A stretch of DNA of 64,000 nucleotides from Pseudomonas sp. UBA6562. Its GTDB lineage: Bacteria; Pseudomonadota; Gammaproteobacteria; Pseudomonadales; Pseudomonadaceae. Below the pieces are notes generated by a model, which worked only from the letters and a program-made list of their open reading frames with translations, was not told the origin of the DNA and ran no database searches. Every line of letters starts with the position of its first letter. Position 1 is the first letter of the stretch. The translations under genes and the position numbers were made by a program. The stretch lies in the NCBI RefSeq assembly GCF_002434265.1, contig NZ_DJJS01000004.1:145618-209617 (forward strand). The letters are read 5' to 3'. Positions 8,928 to 17,235 of the stretch are shown here, one piece after another.

Positions 8928-9756
8928 CCGTCGCGGATTCTCCGCAAGCCGCCTGGCCATCTACGCCACCCTGCTGCTGGCCTGTGCGGTGTACCTGGTG
9001 CCGCTGATCGTGATGCTGCTGACCAGCTTCAAGTCCCCCGACGACATCCGTACCGGCAACCTGCTGAGCTGGCCCGAGGTGATCACCGGCATCGGCTGGT
9101 TCAAGGCCTGGGACAGCGTCGGCGGCTACTTTTGGAACTCGGTGAAGATCACCGTGCCGGCGGTGGTGGTGTCCACGCTGATCGGCGCGCTCAACGGCTA
9201 CGTGCTGTCGATGTGGCGCTTCCGCGGCTCGCAGCTGTTCTTCGGGCTGCTGCTGTTCGGCTGCTTCCTGCCGTTCCAGACCGTGCTGCTGCCGGCCTCG
9301 TTCACCCTCGGCAAGCTGGGCCTGGCGAGCACCACCACAGGCCTGGTGTTGATGCACATCGTCTACGGCCTGGCCTTCACCACGCTGTTCTTCCGCAACT
9401 ACTACACCAGCGTGCCGCAGGCCCTGGTGCAGGCGGCGCGGCTGGACGGGGCGGGGTTCTTCACCATCTTCACGCGCATCCTGCTGCCGATGTCGCTGCC
9501 GATCATCATGGTCTGCCTGATCTGGCAGTTCACCCAGATCTGGAACGACTTCCTGTTCGGCGTGGTGTTCGCCAGTGGCGACGCGCAGCCGATCACCGTG
9601 GCATTGAACAACCTGGTCAACACCAGCACCGGGGTCAAGGAATACAACGTCGACATGGCGGCGGCGATGATCGCGGGGCTTCCGACCCTGCTGGTCTACG
9701 TGGTCGCCGGCAAATACTTCCTGCGCGGCCTCACGGCCGGCGCGGTCAAGGGGTGA
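8920..9756 (+). CDS. gtsC: Glucose ABC transporter, permease 2
   Basis: 278 aa, MalG-like permease. Six hydrophobic segments and an EAA loop (VPQALVQAARLDGAGFFTIFTRILLPMSLP). It partners GtsB to form the membrane channel for periplasmic glucose. The start overlaps gtsB by 8 bp and the stop is 3 bp before gtsD, so translation is probably coupled along the operon. Confidence 0.92.
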   Translation: MTSRRGFSASRLAIYATLLLACAVYLVPLIVMLLTSFKSPDDIRTGNLLSWPEVITGIGWFKAWDSVGGYFWNSVKITVPAVVVSTLIGALNGYVLSMWRFRGSQLFFGLLLFGCFLPFQTVLLPASFTLGKLGLASTTTGLVLMHIVYGLAFTTLFFRNYYTSVPQALVQAARLDGAGFFTIFTRILLPMSLPIIMVCLIWQFTQIWNDFLFGVVFASGDAQPITVALNNLVNTSTGVKEYNVDMAAAMIAGLPTLLVYVVAGKYFLRGLTAGAVKG

Positions 9757-9759
9757 CAC

Positions 9760-10917
9760 ATGGCACGCTTGCAACTTCGTAACGTCAACAAACGCTATGG
9801 CAGCGGTCTGCCAGACACCCTCAAGGCCATCGACCTGGCCATCGATTCGGGTGAGTTCCTGATCCTGGTCGGCCCCTCAGGCTGTGGCAAATCGACCCTG
9901 ATGAACTGCATCGCCGGGCTCGAAGACATCAGCGGCGGCGAGATCCTGGTCGAGGGCGTCGACATCAGCGGCATGAGCCCCAAGGATCGCGACATCGCCA
10001 TGGTGTTCCAGTCCTATGCGCTGTACCCGACCATGACCGTGCGCGAGAACATCGCCTTCGGCCTGAAGATCCGCAAGATGCCCCAGGCCGCCATCGACGA
10101 GGAAGTGGGCCGCGTCGCGCGCCTGCTGCAGATCGAGCACCTGCTCGGGCGCAAGCCCGGCCAGCTGTCCGGCGGCCAGCAGCAGCGCGTGGCCATGGGC
10201 CGGGCGCTGGCGCGCAGGCCGCAGATCTACCTGTTCGACGAACCCTTGTCGAACCTCGACGCCAAGCTGCGGGTGGAGATGCGCACCGAAATCAAGCTGA
10301 TGCACCAGCGCTTGAAGACCACCACGGTGTACGTCACCCACGACCAGATCGAAGCCATGACCCTGGGCGACAAGGTTGCGGTGATGAAAGACGGTATCAT
10401 TCAGCAGTTCGGCACCCCGCAGCAGATCTACAACGACCCGGCCAACCAGTTCGTGGCGAGCTTCATCGGCTCGCCACCGATGAACTTCATCCCCGCCACC
10501 CTGATCCATCAGGACGGCCGCGTGCTGGCCCAGCTCGACAGCGGCCAGCAGCGCTGCGACCTGCCGCTGCGGGTGCCGGGTGACCTCGCGGGCCGCGAGG
10601 TGGTGCTGGGCATCCGCCCGGAACAGATTGCCCTGGGCCCCGAGCAGGGCAATGGCCTGCCATCGATCGGCGCGCAAGTCGAAGTGCTCGAACCCACGGG
10701 TCCCGACCTGTTGGTGTTCGTCTCCCTCAATGGCAGCAAAGTCTGCTGCCGATTGGCGCCGGACGTCGTCTGCCGAGTGGGCGACAGTCTGCGCCTGCAA
10801 TTGGATCCAGCCCGCGTGCTGCTGTTCGACGCGCAGACCGGCGAACGCCTGGACCGCATTACCGAACAGGGCTTGCCGGACAGCGCCGCCGCGCGTCCGG
10901 TCGGCGCGCTGGACTAA
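9760..10917 (+). CDS. gtsD: Glucose ABC transporter, ATP-binding protein
   Basis: 385 aa, MalK/UgpC type. Walker A GPSGCGKST near residues 38-46, Q-loop FQSYALYPTMTV, signature LSGGQQQRVAMGRAL, Walker B IYLFDEPLSNLD and switch His in TVYVTHDQIEAMTL. A C-terminal TOBE/regulatory extension follows (from about residue 240), as in other sugar importers. It energises glucose import through GtsBC. Located 24 bp before oprB in the same direction. Confidence 0.93.
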   Translation: MARLQLRNVNKRYGSGLPDTLKAIDLAIDSGEFLILVGPSGCGKSTLMNCIAGLEDISGGEILVEGVDISGMSPKDRDIAMVFQSYALYPTMTVRENIAFGLKIRKMPQAAIDEEVGRVARLLQIEHLLGRKPGQLSGGQQQRVAMGRALARRPQIYLFDEPLSNLDAKLRVEMRTEIKLMHQRLKTTTVYVTHDQIEAMTLGDKVAVMKDGIIQQFGTPQQIYNDPANQFVASFIGSPPMNFIPATLIHQDGRVLAQLDSGQQRCDLPLRVPGDLAGREVVLGIRPEQIALGPEQGNGLPSIGAQVEVLEPTGPDLLVFVSLNGSKVCCRLAPDVVCRVGDSLRLQLDPARVLLFDAQTGERLDRITEQGLPDSAAARPVGALD

Positions 10918-10941
10918 CAACAACAGAAAGGACGTAACGCA

Positions 10942-12285
10942 ATGGAGCATCGCAATCGCATCACCACCCTCGGCTCGCTGGCACTCCTGGCCGCAGTCGG
11001 CAGCGGCACGGCGCAGGCCGCCGAGGCGTTTTCCAGCGACTCGAAATGGATGACCGGGGACTGGGGCGGCACCCGTACCGAGCTGCTGGAAAAAGGCTAC
11101 GACTTCACCGTCGATTACGTGGGCGAGGTGGCCGGCAACCTGCACGGCGGCTACGACCATGACCGCACCGCGCGCTACAGCGACCAGTTCGCCCTGGGCG
11201 CGCACCTGGACCTGCAGAAGATCCTCGGCTGGCACGATGCCGAGTTCAAGCTGGCGGTCACCGAGCGCAGCGGCCGCAACCTGTCCAACGACCGCATCAG
11301 CGACCCGCGTGCCGGGCAGTTCAGCTCGGTGCAGGAAGTCTGGGGCCGTGGCCAGACCTGGCGACTGACACAGATGTGGATCAAGCAGAAGTACTTCGAC
11401 GGCGCACTGGACGTGAAATTCGGCCAGTTCGGCCCGGGCGAGGAGTTCAACAGCTTCCCCTGCGACTTCCAGAACCTGGCCTTCTGCGGCTCGCAGGTGG
11501 GCAACTGGGTCGGCAGCATCTGGTACAACTGGCCGGTCAGCCAATGGGCGCTGCGGGTCAAGTACAACATCGCGCCGGACTTCTTCGTGCAGGTCGGCGC
11601 CTTCGAGCAGAACCCGTCGAACCTCGACACCGGCAACGGCTTCAAGCTCAGCGGCAGCGGCACCAAGGGTGCCATCCTGCCGGTCGAGGCGGTGTGGCAG
11701 CCACGGTTCAACGGCCTGCCGGGCGAGTACCGCTTGGGCTACTACTACAGCACCGCCGAAGCTCAGGACGTCTACAAGGACATCAACGGCAACGCCCAAG
11801 GCGTGTCCGGCAGCGGCTTCCGCTCGCATTCGAGCAAGCACGGCTGGTGGGTGGTGGCCCAGCAGCAGGTCACCGCGCACGCGGGCGACGTCAACCGCGG
11901 CCTGAACCTGTTCGCCAACTTCACCGTGCACGACAAGGCCACCAACGTGGTCGACAACTACCAGCAGGTGGGCTTGGTGTACAAAGGCGCCTTCGACGCC
12001 CGGCCCAAGGACGACATCGGCTTCGGCGTGGCGCGCATCCATGTCAACGACGACGTGCGCAAGCGCGCCGACCAGCTCAATGCCCAGCTGGGTGTGGACA
12101 ATTACGACGATCCGCGCTTCACCCCGCTGCAACGCACCGAGTACAACGCCGAGCTCTACTACGGCTTCCACGTCACCAATTGGCTGACCGTGCGTCCCAA
12201 CCTGCAATACATCAAGAGCCCTGGCGGGGTGGACCAAGTGGACAACGCCCTGGTCGCAGGCTTGAAGATTCAGTCGTCATTCTGA
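10942..12285 (+). CDS. oprB: Carbohydrate-selective porin OprB
   Basis: 447 aa. Signal peptide of about 26 residues (to TAQAAEA), then a beta-barrel sequence with a GDWGGTRTELLEKGYDFTVDYVGE opening and a C-terminal Phe (KIQSSF) recognised by the Bam machinery. It admits glucose and other sugars across the outer membrane to GtsA. The ATG has an AAAGGA ribosome site 8-10 nt upstream. Last gene of the transport operon; two hairpins follow it. Confidence 0.93.
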   Translation: MEHRNRITTLGSLALLAAVGSGTAQAAEAFSSDSKWMTGDWGGTRTELLEKGYDFTVDYVGEVAGNLHGGYDHDRTARYSDQFALGAHLDLQKILGWHDAEFKLAVTERSGRNLSNDRISDPRAGQFSSVQEVWGRGQTWRLTQMWIKQKYFDGALDVKFGQFGPGEEFNSFPCDFQNLAFCGSQVGNWVGSIWYNWPVSQWALRVKYNIAPDFFVQVGAFEQNPSNLDTGNGFKLSGSGTKGAILPVEAVWQPRFNGLPGEYRLGYYYSTAEAQDVYKDINGNAQGVSGSGFRSHSSKHGWWVVAQQQVTAHAGDVNRGLNLFANFTVHDKATNVVDNYQQVGLVYKGAFDARPKDDIGFGVARIHVNDDVRKRADQLNAQLGVDNYDDPRFTPLQRTEYNAELYYGFHVTNWLTVRPNLQYIKSPGGVDQVDNALVAGLKIQSSF

Positions 12286-12316
12286 GACCGTTTGTTGTAA
12301 CTTTACGCACTTCTCG

Positions 12317-12370
12317 CAGCCGCTTCGGTGGCTGAACGTCACAGGCCTGGGTCGAACCGGGCCTGTGACG
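12317..12370 (+). terminator. Two consecutive hairpins after oprB
   Basis: A short stem CAGCC/GGCTG (12317-12334) is followed by a perfect 11-bp stem CGTCACAGGCC/GGCCTGTGACG (12337-12347 with 12360-12370) and a 12-nt loop. There is no T-run. They sit between oprB and a co-directional mutarotase gene, so they may stabilise the abundant oprB message or partly stop transcription. Confidence 0.55.
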
Positions 12371-12405
12371 GTAGCGCCCCTAAAGACAACAAGAGCTTCA
12401 AACCC

Positions 12406-13260
12406 ATGCCCGAACATCCACTCCACTGCCTTTTCAGCCCCGAGCGGCCCAGGCCGACCTTCGAGTGGGCGCGTCATCAGCAGCGCGACGTGCTGGTGAT
12501 CGATCATCCGCGTTGCCAGGCCGTGTTCAGCCGTCAAGGCGCACAACTGCTGCACTTCCAACCCACCGGCGAACTGCCCTGGCTGTGGTGCGCCGCGAAA
12601 TGGCCGCACGTGGGTGCGATCCGTGGCGGGGTGCCGGTGTGCTGGCCCTGGTACGGCCGCCACCCCAGCGAAGACCTGTGGCCGACCCATGGCTGGGCGC
12701 GTTTGCTCGACTGGCAACTGTTGGGCAGCGAAGAGGACGCCGAGGGCGTCAGCCTGACCTGGCGCCTGCAACTGTGCGACTGGCAGGTCGAACTCCAGGC
12801 ACGGCTGTCCAGCACCATGGAACTGAAGCTGACCACCGAGCACCAGGACAGCGAAACCTGCCAGTTGAGCCATGCGCTGCTGGCCTATTGGCGCATCAGT
12901 CACGTGTCAAAGATAGCGCTGTCTGGGCTGGAAAACGTCGAGGGCTATGACCGCATGAACCGCAGCGCCTGCCGTCAGAGCGGTGCGTTCAAGGTGCAGG
13001 GCAGTTGCGAGCGCGTGTACCCCGGCATGGCCGCCCTGCAGGTGCAGGACGCGGCCTGGGAGCGGGCGTTGTGCATCGACACCAGCGACGGCGACGACAC
13101 CGTGGTCTGGCATCCGGGCAGCCGACCGCTGGTGGGCGTGACCGGGCGCGAGGCGCGCAGCTTCGTCTGCGTCGAGGCCGCCAGCGGCTGCAAGGAAGGC
13201 CTCAGCCTGGCGCCGGGCGAACAAGCGCACCTGCGCTTGCAGGCCCACCGCCTCAGCTGA
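12406..13260 (+). CDS. D-hexose-6-phosphate mutarotase (YeaD/GalM-like aldose epimerase)
   Basis: 284 aa from MPEHPLHCLF; upstream in-frame sequence from 12328 falls in the hairpin region and is unlikely to be translated. The sequence fits the YeaD-type epimerases: a beta-sandwich with GGVPVCWPWYGRHP, THGWAR and a late Glu near FVCVEAASG. It should interconvert the alpha and beta anomers of glucose 6-phosphate, feeding the beta form to Zwf. It follows oprB and converges on hexR with an 8-bp overlap of the two 3' ends (13253-13260). Substrate is inferred from family and context. Confidence 0.85.
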   Translation: MPEHPLHCLFSPERPRPTFEWARHQQRDVLVIDHPRCQAVFSRQGAQLLHFQPTGELPWLWCAAKWPHVGAIRGGVPVCWPWYGRHPSEDLWPTHGWARLLDWQLLGSEEDAEGVSLTWRLQLCDWQVELQARLSSTMELKLTTEHQDSETCQLSHALLAYWRISHVSKIALSGLENVEGYDRMNRSACRQSGAFKVQGSCERVYPGMAALQVQDAAWERALCIDTSDGDDTVVWHPGSRPLVGVTGREARSFVCVEAASGCKEGLSLAPGEQAHLRLQAHRLS

Positions 13261-14125
13261 GCGGGTCGTCTTCGATGGGGTAGCGGCTGGCGTTCAGGCT
13301 TTCCTTGATCTTGCGCAGGTGCGGCTGGAAATCCACGCCGCGGCGCAGGGTCATGCCCGTGGCCAGCACGTCGAGCACGGTGAGCTGGATGATGCGCGAG
13401 GTCATCGGCATGTAGATGTCGGTGTCCTCGGGCAGGGGAATGTGCAGGCTCAAGCTGCACGCCTCGGACAGCGGCGAGCCGGCAGCGGTGAGGGCCAGCA
13501 CCGAGGCGCCGTTTTCCCGCGCCGTGCGCGCCACCTCGACCAGTTCGCGGGTGCGGCCGGTGTAGGAAATCATCACGAACAGATCCCCGGTGTGCGCCAC
13601 CGAGGCCAGCATGCGCTGCATCAGCACATCGGCATGGGCCGACACCGCCAGGTTGAAGCGGAAGAACTTGTGCTGCGCGTCCACCGCCACCGGGGCCGAG
13701 GCGCCGAGGCCGCAGAAGTGGATCTGCCGGGCCTGGATCATCATGTCGACGGCGCGGCTGATCTGCTGTGGGTCGATCTGCTGGCAGGCGCTGTCCAACG
13801 AGGCGATGGCGCTGCCGAAGATCTTCTGGGTGTAGGCGGCCGGGTCGTCGTCCGGCTCCACCGCGCGGCTGACGTAGGCGGCGCCGCTGGCCAGGCTCTG
13901 CGCCAGTTGCAGCTTGAGCTCGGGGTAGCCACTGACCTCGAACGAGCGGCAGAAGCGGTTGACGGTCGGTTCGCTGACCTTGGCCGCCTGGGCCAGCGCC
14001 GCGATACTGAACCGGGTGGCCTGTTGCGGGTTGAGCAAAATGACTTCGGCGACTTTGCGTTCAGCCTTGTTGAGGTCGTCGAGACGTCCCTGGATCTGTT
14101 CCAGAAGGTTTCGCACGCGGTCCAT
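13253..14125 (-). CDS. hexR: HexR transcriptional repressor (RpiR family)
   Basis: 290 aa. An N-terminal RpiR helix-turn-helix (to about residue 77, with IAALAQAAKVSEPTVNRFCRSF) is followed by a SIS sugar-phosphate isomerase-like sensor domain (SYTGRTRELVEVARTARENGASVLALT). HexR represses zwf, edd and gap operons and is released by KDPG, the Edd product. Divergent from zwf with 193 bp between, where a matching operator lies. Its 3' end overlaps the convergent mutarotase gene by 8 bp. Confidence 0.95.
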   Translation of the reverse strand: MDRVRNLLEQIQGRLDDLNKAERKVAEVILLNPQQATRFSIAALAQAAKVSEPTVNRFCRSFEVSGYPELKLQLAQSLASGAAYVSRAVEPDDDPAAYTQKIFGSAIASLDSACQQIDPQQISRAVDMMIQARQIHFCGLGASAPVAVDAQHKFFRFNLAVSAHADVLMQRMLASVAHTGDLFVMISYTGRTRELVEVARTARENGASVLALTAAGSPLSEACSLSLHIPLPEDTDIYMPMTSRIIQLTVLDVLATGMTLRRGVDFQPHLRKIKESLNASRYPIEDDPLS

Positions 14126-14233
14126 GGGGTGTCCTTGATTCGGTGAGACGGCCGAGGCACTCGGCTTTTTCGGTGGCGTCTATCCTACTGGCGGTCGCTC
14201 AGGCGCACCACTTGTCTAAGGGAAAACTGCCAT

Positions 14234-14254
14234 ATGTTGTTAGATTTACTACAT
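14234..14254. promoter_or_regulatory. Candidate HexR operator at hexR/zwf
   Basis: A 21-bp imperfect palindrome: ATGTTGTTAG on the left and TTTACTACAT on the right, agreeing at 7 of 10 paired positions. It contains TTGT-N7-ACTA, one base from the HexR pattern TTGT-N7-ACAA. Position between hexR and zwf fits repression of the zwf-pgl-eda operon and autocontrol. Confidence 0.65.
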
Positions 14255-14318
14255 CTAGTGTTGAAAAACAGGTTTGAAACCGGTATTCCTACCCTAACTC
14301 TATAAAAGAACCACATTC

Positions 14319-15788
14319 ATGGCGCTAATCAGTGTTGAACCCTGCACCCTCGCGGTGTTTGGAGCCTTGGGCGACCTGGCCCTGCGCAAGCTGTTCCCTG
14401 CGTTGTACCAGCTCGACCGTGCGCAGTTGCTGCATGCCGACACGCGTTTGCTGGCCCTGGCCCGCGAAGCGGGCAGCGCCGAGGCGCATCTGCACAGTAT
14501 CGAGACCCACCTGCGCCGCCATGTGCCGGCGGCCGACCTGGAACCCGAGGCCCTGGCACGCTTCCTCCGGCGCCTGAGCTACCAGCACCTCGATTTCCTG
14601 GAAGGCGAGGGCTACACCGCTTTGGCCGAACAGGTGCCGGCCGAGGGGCCGCTGATCGCCTACTTCGCTACCGCCGCAGCGGTCTATGGCGCAATCTGCG
14701 AGAACCTCGACAAGGCCGGCCTGGCCGAGCGTACCCGTGTGGTGCTGGAAAAGCCCATCGGCCACGACCTGGAATCCTCGCGCCGGGTCAACGACGCCGT
14801 AGCGCGGTTCTTTCCTGAAAACCGTGTGTACCGCATCGACCATTACCTGGGCAAGGAAACGGTACAGAACCTCATCGCCTTGCGTTTCGCCAACAGCCTG
14901 TTCGAAACCCAGTGGAACCAGAACTCCATTTCCCACGTGGAAATCACCGTGGCCGAGAAGGTCGGCATCGAGGGGCGCTGGGGCTATTTCGACAAGGCCG
15001 GGCAGTTGCGCGACATGATCCAGAACCACCTGTTGCAGCTGCTCTGCCTGATCGCCATGGACCCGCCCAGCGACCTGTCGGCCGACAGCATCCGCGACGA
15101 AAAGGTGAAGGTGCTCAAAGCACTGGCGCCGATCACCGGCGAGAACCTCGCCACCCGTGTGGTGCGCGGCCAGTACATCGCCGGCTACAGCGACGGCCAG
15201 CCGGTGCCGGGGTATCTGGAGGAAGACAACTGCAACGCGCACAGCGACACGGAAACCTTCGTCGCCCTGCGCGCCGACATCCGCAACTGGCGTTGGTCGG
15301 GCGTGCCGTTCTACCTGCGTACCGGCAAGCGCATGCCGCAGAAGCTGTCGCAGATCGTCATCCACTTCAAGGAAACCCCGCACTACATCTTCGCTCCCGA
15401 GCAGCGCCTGGAGATCGGCAACAAGCTGGTCATCCGCCTGCAACCGGACGAAGGCATTTCCCTGCGCGTGATGACCAAGGAGCAGGGGTTGGACAAGGGC
15501 ATGCACCTGCGCAGCGGCCCGCTGCAACTGAATTTTTCCGAGACCTGGCGCAGCGCGCGGATTCCGGATGCCTACGAACGCCTCCTGCTGGAGGTGATGC
15601 GCGGCAACCAGAACCTGTTCGTACGCAAGGACGAGATCGAGCACGCCTGGTCGTGGTGCGACCAGTTGATCGCTGGCTGGCAACGCAGCGGCGATGCGCC
15701 CAAACCCTATGCCGCGGGTTCCTGGGGGCCGATGAGCTCGATCGCATTGATCACCCGAGATGGGAGGGCATGGTATGGCGATATCTGA
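14319..15788 (+). CDS. zwf: Glucose-6-phosphate 1-dehydrogenase
   Basis: 489 aa, full family length. Oxidises glucose 6-phosphate to 6-phosphogluconolactone with NADP or NAD. N-terminal nucleotide-binding motif FGALGDLALRKLFPALY and the active-site signature RIDHYLGKE with its catalytic His region are present. First gene of zwf-pgl-eda; its 3' end overlaps pgl by 14 bp. Control by HexR is expected from the operator just upstream. Confidence 0.95.
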   Translation: MALISVEPCTLAVFGALGDLALRKLFPALYQLDRAQLLHADTRLLALAREAGSAEAHLHSIETHLRRHVPAADLEPEALARFLRRLSYQHLDFLEGEGYTALAEQVPAEGPLIAYFATAAAVYGAICENLDKAGLAERTRVVLEKPIGHDLESSRRVNDAVARFFPENRVYRIDHYLGKETVQNLIALRFANSLFETQWNQNSISHVEITVAEKVGIEGRWGYFDKAGQLRDMIQNHLLQLLCLIAMDPPSDLSADSIRDEKVKVLKALAPITGENLATRVVRGQYIAGYSDGQPVPGYLEEDNCNAHSDTETFVALRADIRNWRWSGVPFYLRTGKRMPQKLSQIVIHFKETPHYIFAPEQRLEIGNKLVIRLQPDEGISLRVMTKEQGLDKGMHLRSGPLQLNFSETWRSARIPDAYERLLLEVMRGNQNLFVRKDEIEHAWSWCDQLIAGWQRSGDAPKPYAAGSWGPMSSIALITRDGRAWYGDI

Positions 15789-16485
15789 CTTGCAACTGCC
15801 GAGCTGCGTGAACACGCATTCGCTCACCGATTCGACGGCCTTGGCGCAGACCCTGGCTCAGGACGTGGCCGCACGACTGAGCCGCGCCATCGAGCGCAAC
15901 GGCCGCGCCTGCGTGGTACTGTCCGGTGGCCGTAGCCCGGTGCCGTTTCTCGAACGACTGGCGCAGCAGCCCCTGGACTGGTCGAAAGTCACCGTCAGCC
16001 TGGCCGACGAGCGCTGGGTGCCGGTCGAACATGACGACAGCAATGCCAAGCTGCTGGCCACGCACCTGCTGCAAGGCGCTGCCGCCCAGGCCACCTTCCT
16101 CGGCCTGTATCAGCCCGCCGCCGACCTGGACAGCGCTGCACAACTGGCCGATGCCGCGCTGGCCGACCTGCCGCCGATCGACGTGCTGGTGCTGGGCATG
16201 GGCGACGATGGGCACACCGCTTCGCTGTTCCCCGACAGCCCCCACCTCGGCGAAGGGCTTGCCCGCGAAAGCGCACGTCGCTGCCTGCCGATGCTGGCGC
16301 CGAGCGTGCCGCACCAGCGCCTGAGCCTGACCCGCGCACTGCTGGCCAGCGCCGACTTCACCGCCTTGTCCATCCAAGGCCAGGGCAAGCTCGCCACACT
16401 GCGCCAGGCGCTGGACAGCGACGCGCACAGCATGCCCATCCACGCGTTTCTTCAAGACCCCCTGGACATCTACTGGTGCCCATGA
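15775..16485 (+). CDS. pgl: 6-phosphogluconolactonase
   Basis: 236 aa. Hydrolyses 6-phosphogluconolactone to 6-phosphogluconate. It shows the NagB/DevB-family motifs LSGGRSPVPFLERLA, LADERWVP and GMGDDGHTASLFP. The ATG at 15775 (MAISDLQLP) is preferred; it lies inside the end of zwf (14-bp overlap), giving translational coupling. It joins the Zwf and Edd steps and is followed 17 bp later by eda. Confidence 0.93.
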   Translation: MAISDLQLPSCVNTHSLTDSTALAQTLAQDVAARLSRAIERNGRACVVLSGGRSPVPFLERLAQQPLDWSKVTVSLADERWVPVEHDDSNAKLLATHLLQGAAAQATFLGLYQPAADLDSAAQLADAALADLPPIDVLVLGMGDDGHTASLFPDSPHLGEGLARESARRCLPMLAPSVPHQRLSLTRALLASADFTALSIQGQGKLATLRQALDSDAHSMPIHAFLQDPLDIYWCP

Positions 16486-16502
16486 GCCAAGGATCAGCTG
16501 AC

Positions 16503-17177
16503 ATGACCACCCTCGAACGCCCCCAACCGCTGCTGAGCATGAGCGAGAAGACCGCGCGCATCGACGCGATCTGCGCCCAGGCGCGCATCCTGCCGGTGAT
16601 CACCATCGCCCGCGAGCAGGACATCCTGCCGCTGGCCGATGCGCTGGCGGCCGGGGGCATCCGCACCCTCGAAGTGACCTTGCGCTCGGCCCATGGCCTC
16701 AAGGCCATCGAGGTGCTGCGCGAGCAGCGCCCGGAGCTGTGCGTAGGCGCCGGCACGGTGCTCGACCGCCGCATGTTCGAAGCGGTGGCTGCCGCCGGCG
16801 CACAGTTCGTGGTCAGCCCCGGCATCACCCCCGAACTGCTGCAAGCGGGCGTGCAGGGTGACATTCCGCTGTTGCCCGGCATCAGCACGGCGTCGGAAAT
16901 CATGACTGGCTACGCCCTGGGCTATCGCCGCTTCAAGCTGTTCCCCGCAGAAATCAGCGGCGGCGCGGCGGCCATCAAAGCTTTCGCCGGTCCGTTCGGC
17001 GACATTCGTTTCTGCCCTACGGGTGGGGTCAACCAGGCCAACGCGCGCAGTTACATGGCGTTGCCCAACGTGATGTGCGTGGGCGGCACCTGGATGCTCG
17101 ACAGCGGTTGGATCAAGAACGGCGATTGGGCACGCATTGAAGCGAGCAGCGCCGAGGCAATGGCGTTGTTTGATTGA
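16503..17177 (+). CDS. eda: KDPG aldolase (2-dehydro-3-deoxy-phosphogluconate aldolase)
   Basis: 224 aa. Cleaves KDPG to pyruvate and glyceraldehyde 3-phosphate, completing the Entner-Doudoroff pathway. The class I aldolase motifs are visible: the Glu in LEVTLRS, the Schiff-base Lys in YRRFKLFPAE and FCPTGGV for phosphate binding. The ATG at 16503 (MTTLERPQ) has AAGGA 9 nt upstream, better than the in-frame ATG at 16476 which overlaps pgl. Last gene of zwf-pgl-eda; it runs convergently into the RHS gene. Confidence 0.94.
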   Translation: MTTLERPQPLLSMSEKTARIDAICAQARILPVITIAREQDILPLADALAAGGIRTLEVTLRSAHGLKAIEVLREQRPELCVGAGTVLDRRMFEAVAAAGAQFVVSPGITPELLQAGVQGDIPLLPGISTASEIMTGYALGYRRFKLFPAEISGGAAAIKAFAGPFGDIRFCPTGGVNQANARSYMALPNVMCVGGTWMLDSGWIKNGDWARIEASSAEAMALFD

Positions 17178-17204
17178 TCGAATACGTTGTATTCCGCGAT
17201 CGAA

Positions 17205-17226
17205 GGAGCGCCTAAGGCGCCCCTTT
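17205..17226 (+). terminator. Short hairpin after eda
   Basis: GGAGCGCC / GGCGCCCC arms (one mismatch) around a 3-nt loop, followed by only TTT. It lies in the 58-bp gap between eda and the convergent RHS gene and is the only structure there able to separate the two. Confidence 0.45.
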
Positions 17227-17235
17227 ACTCCACCG

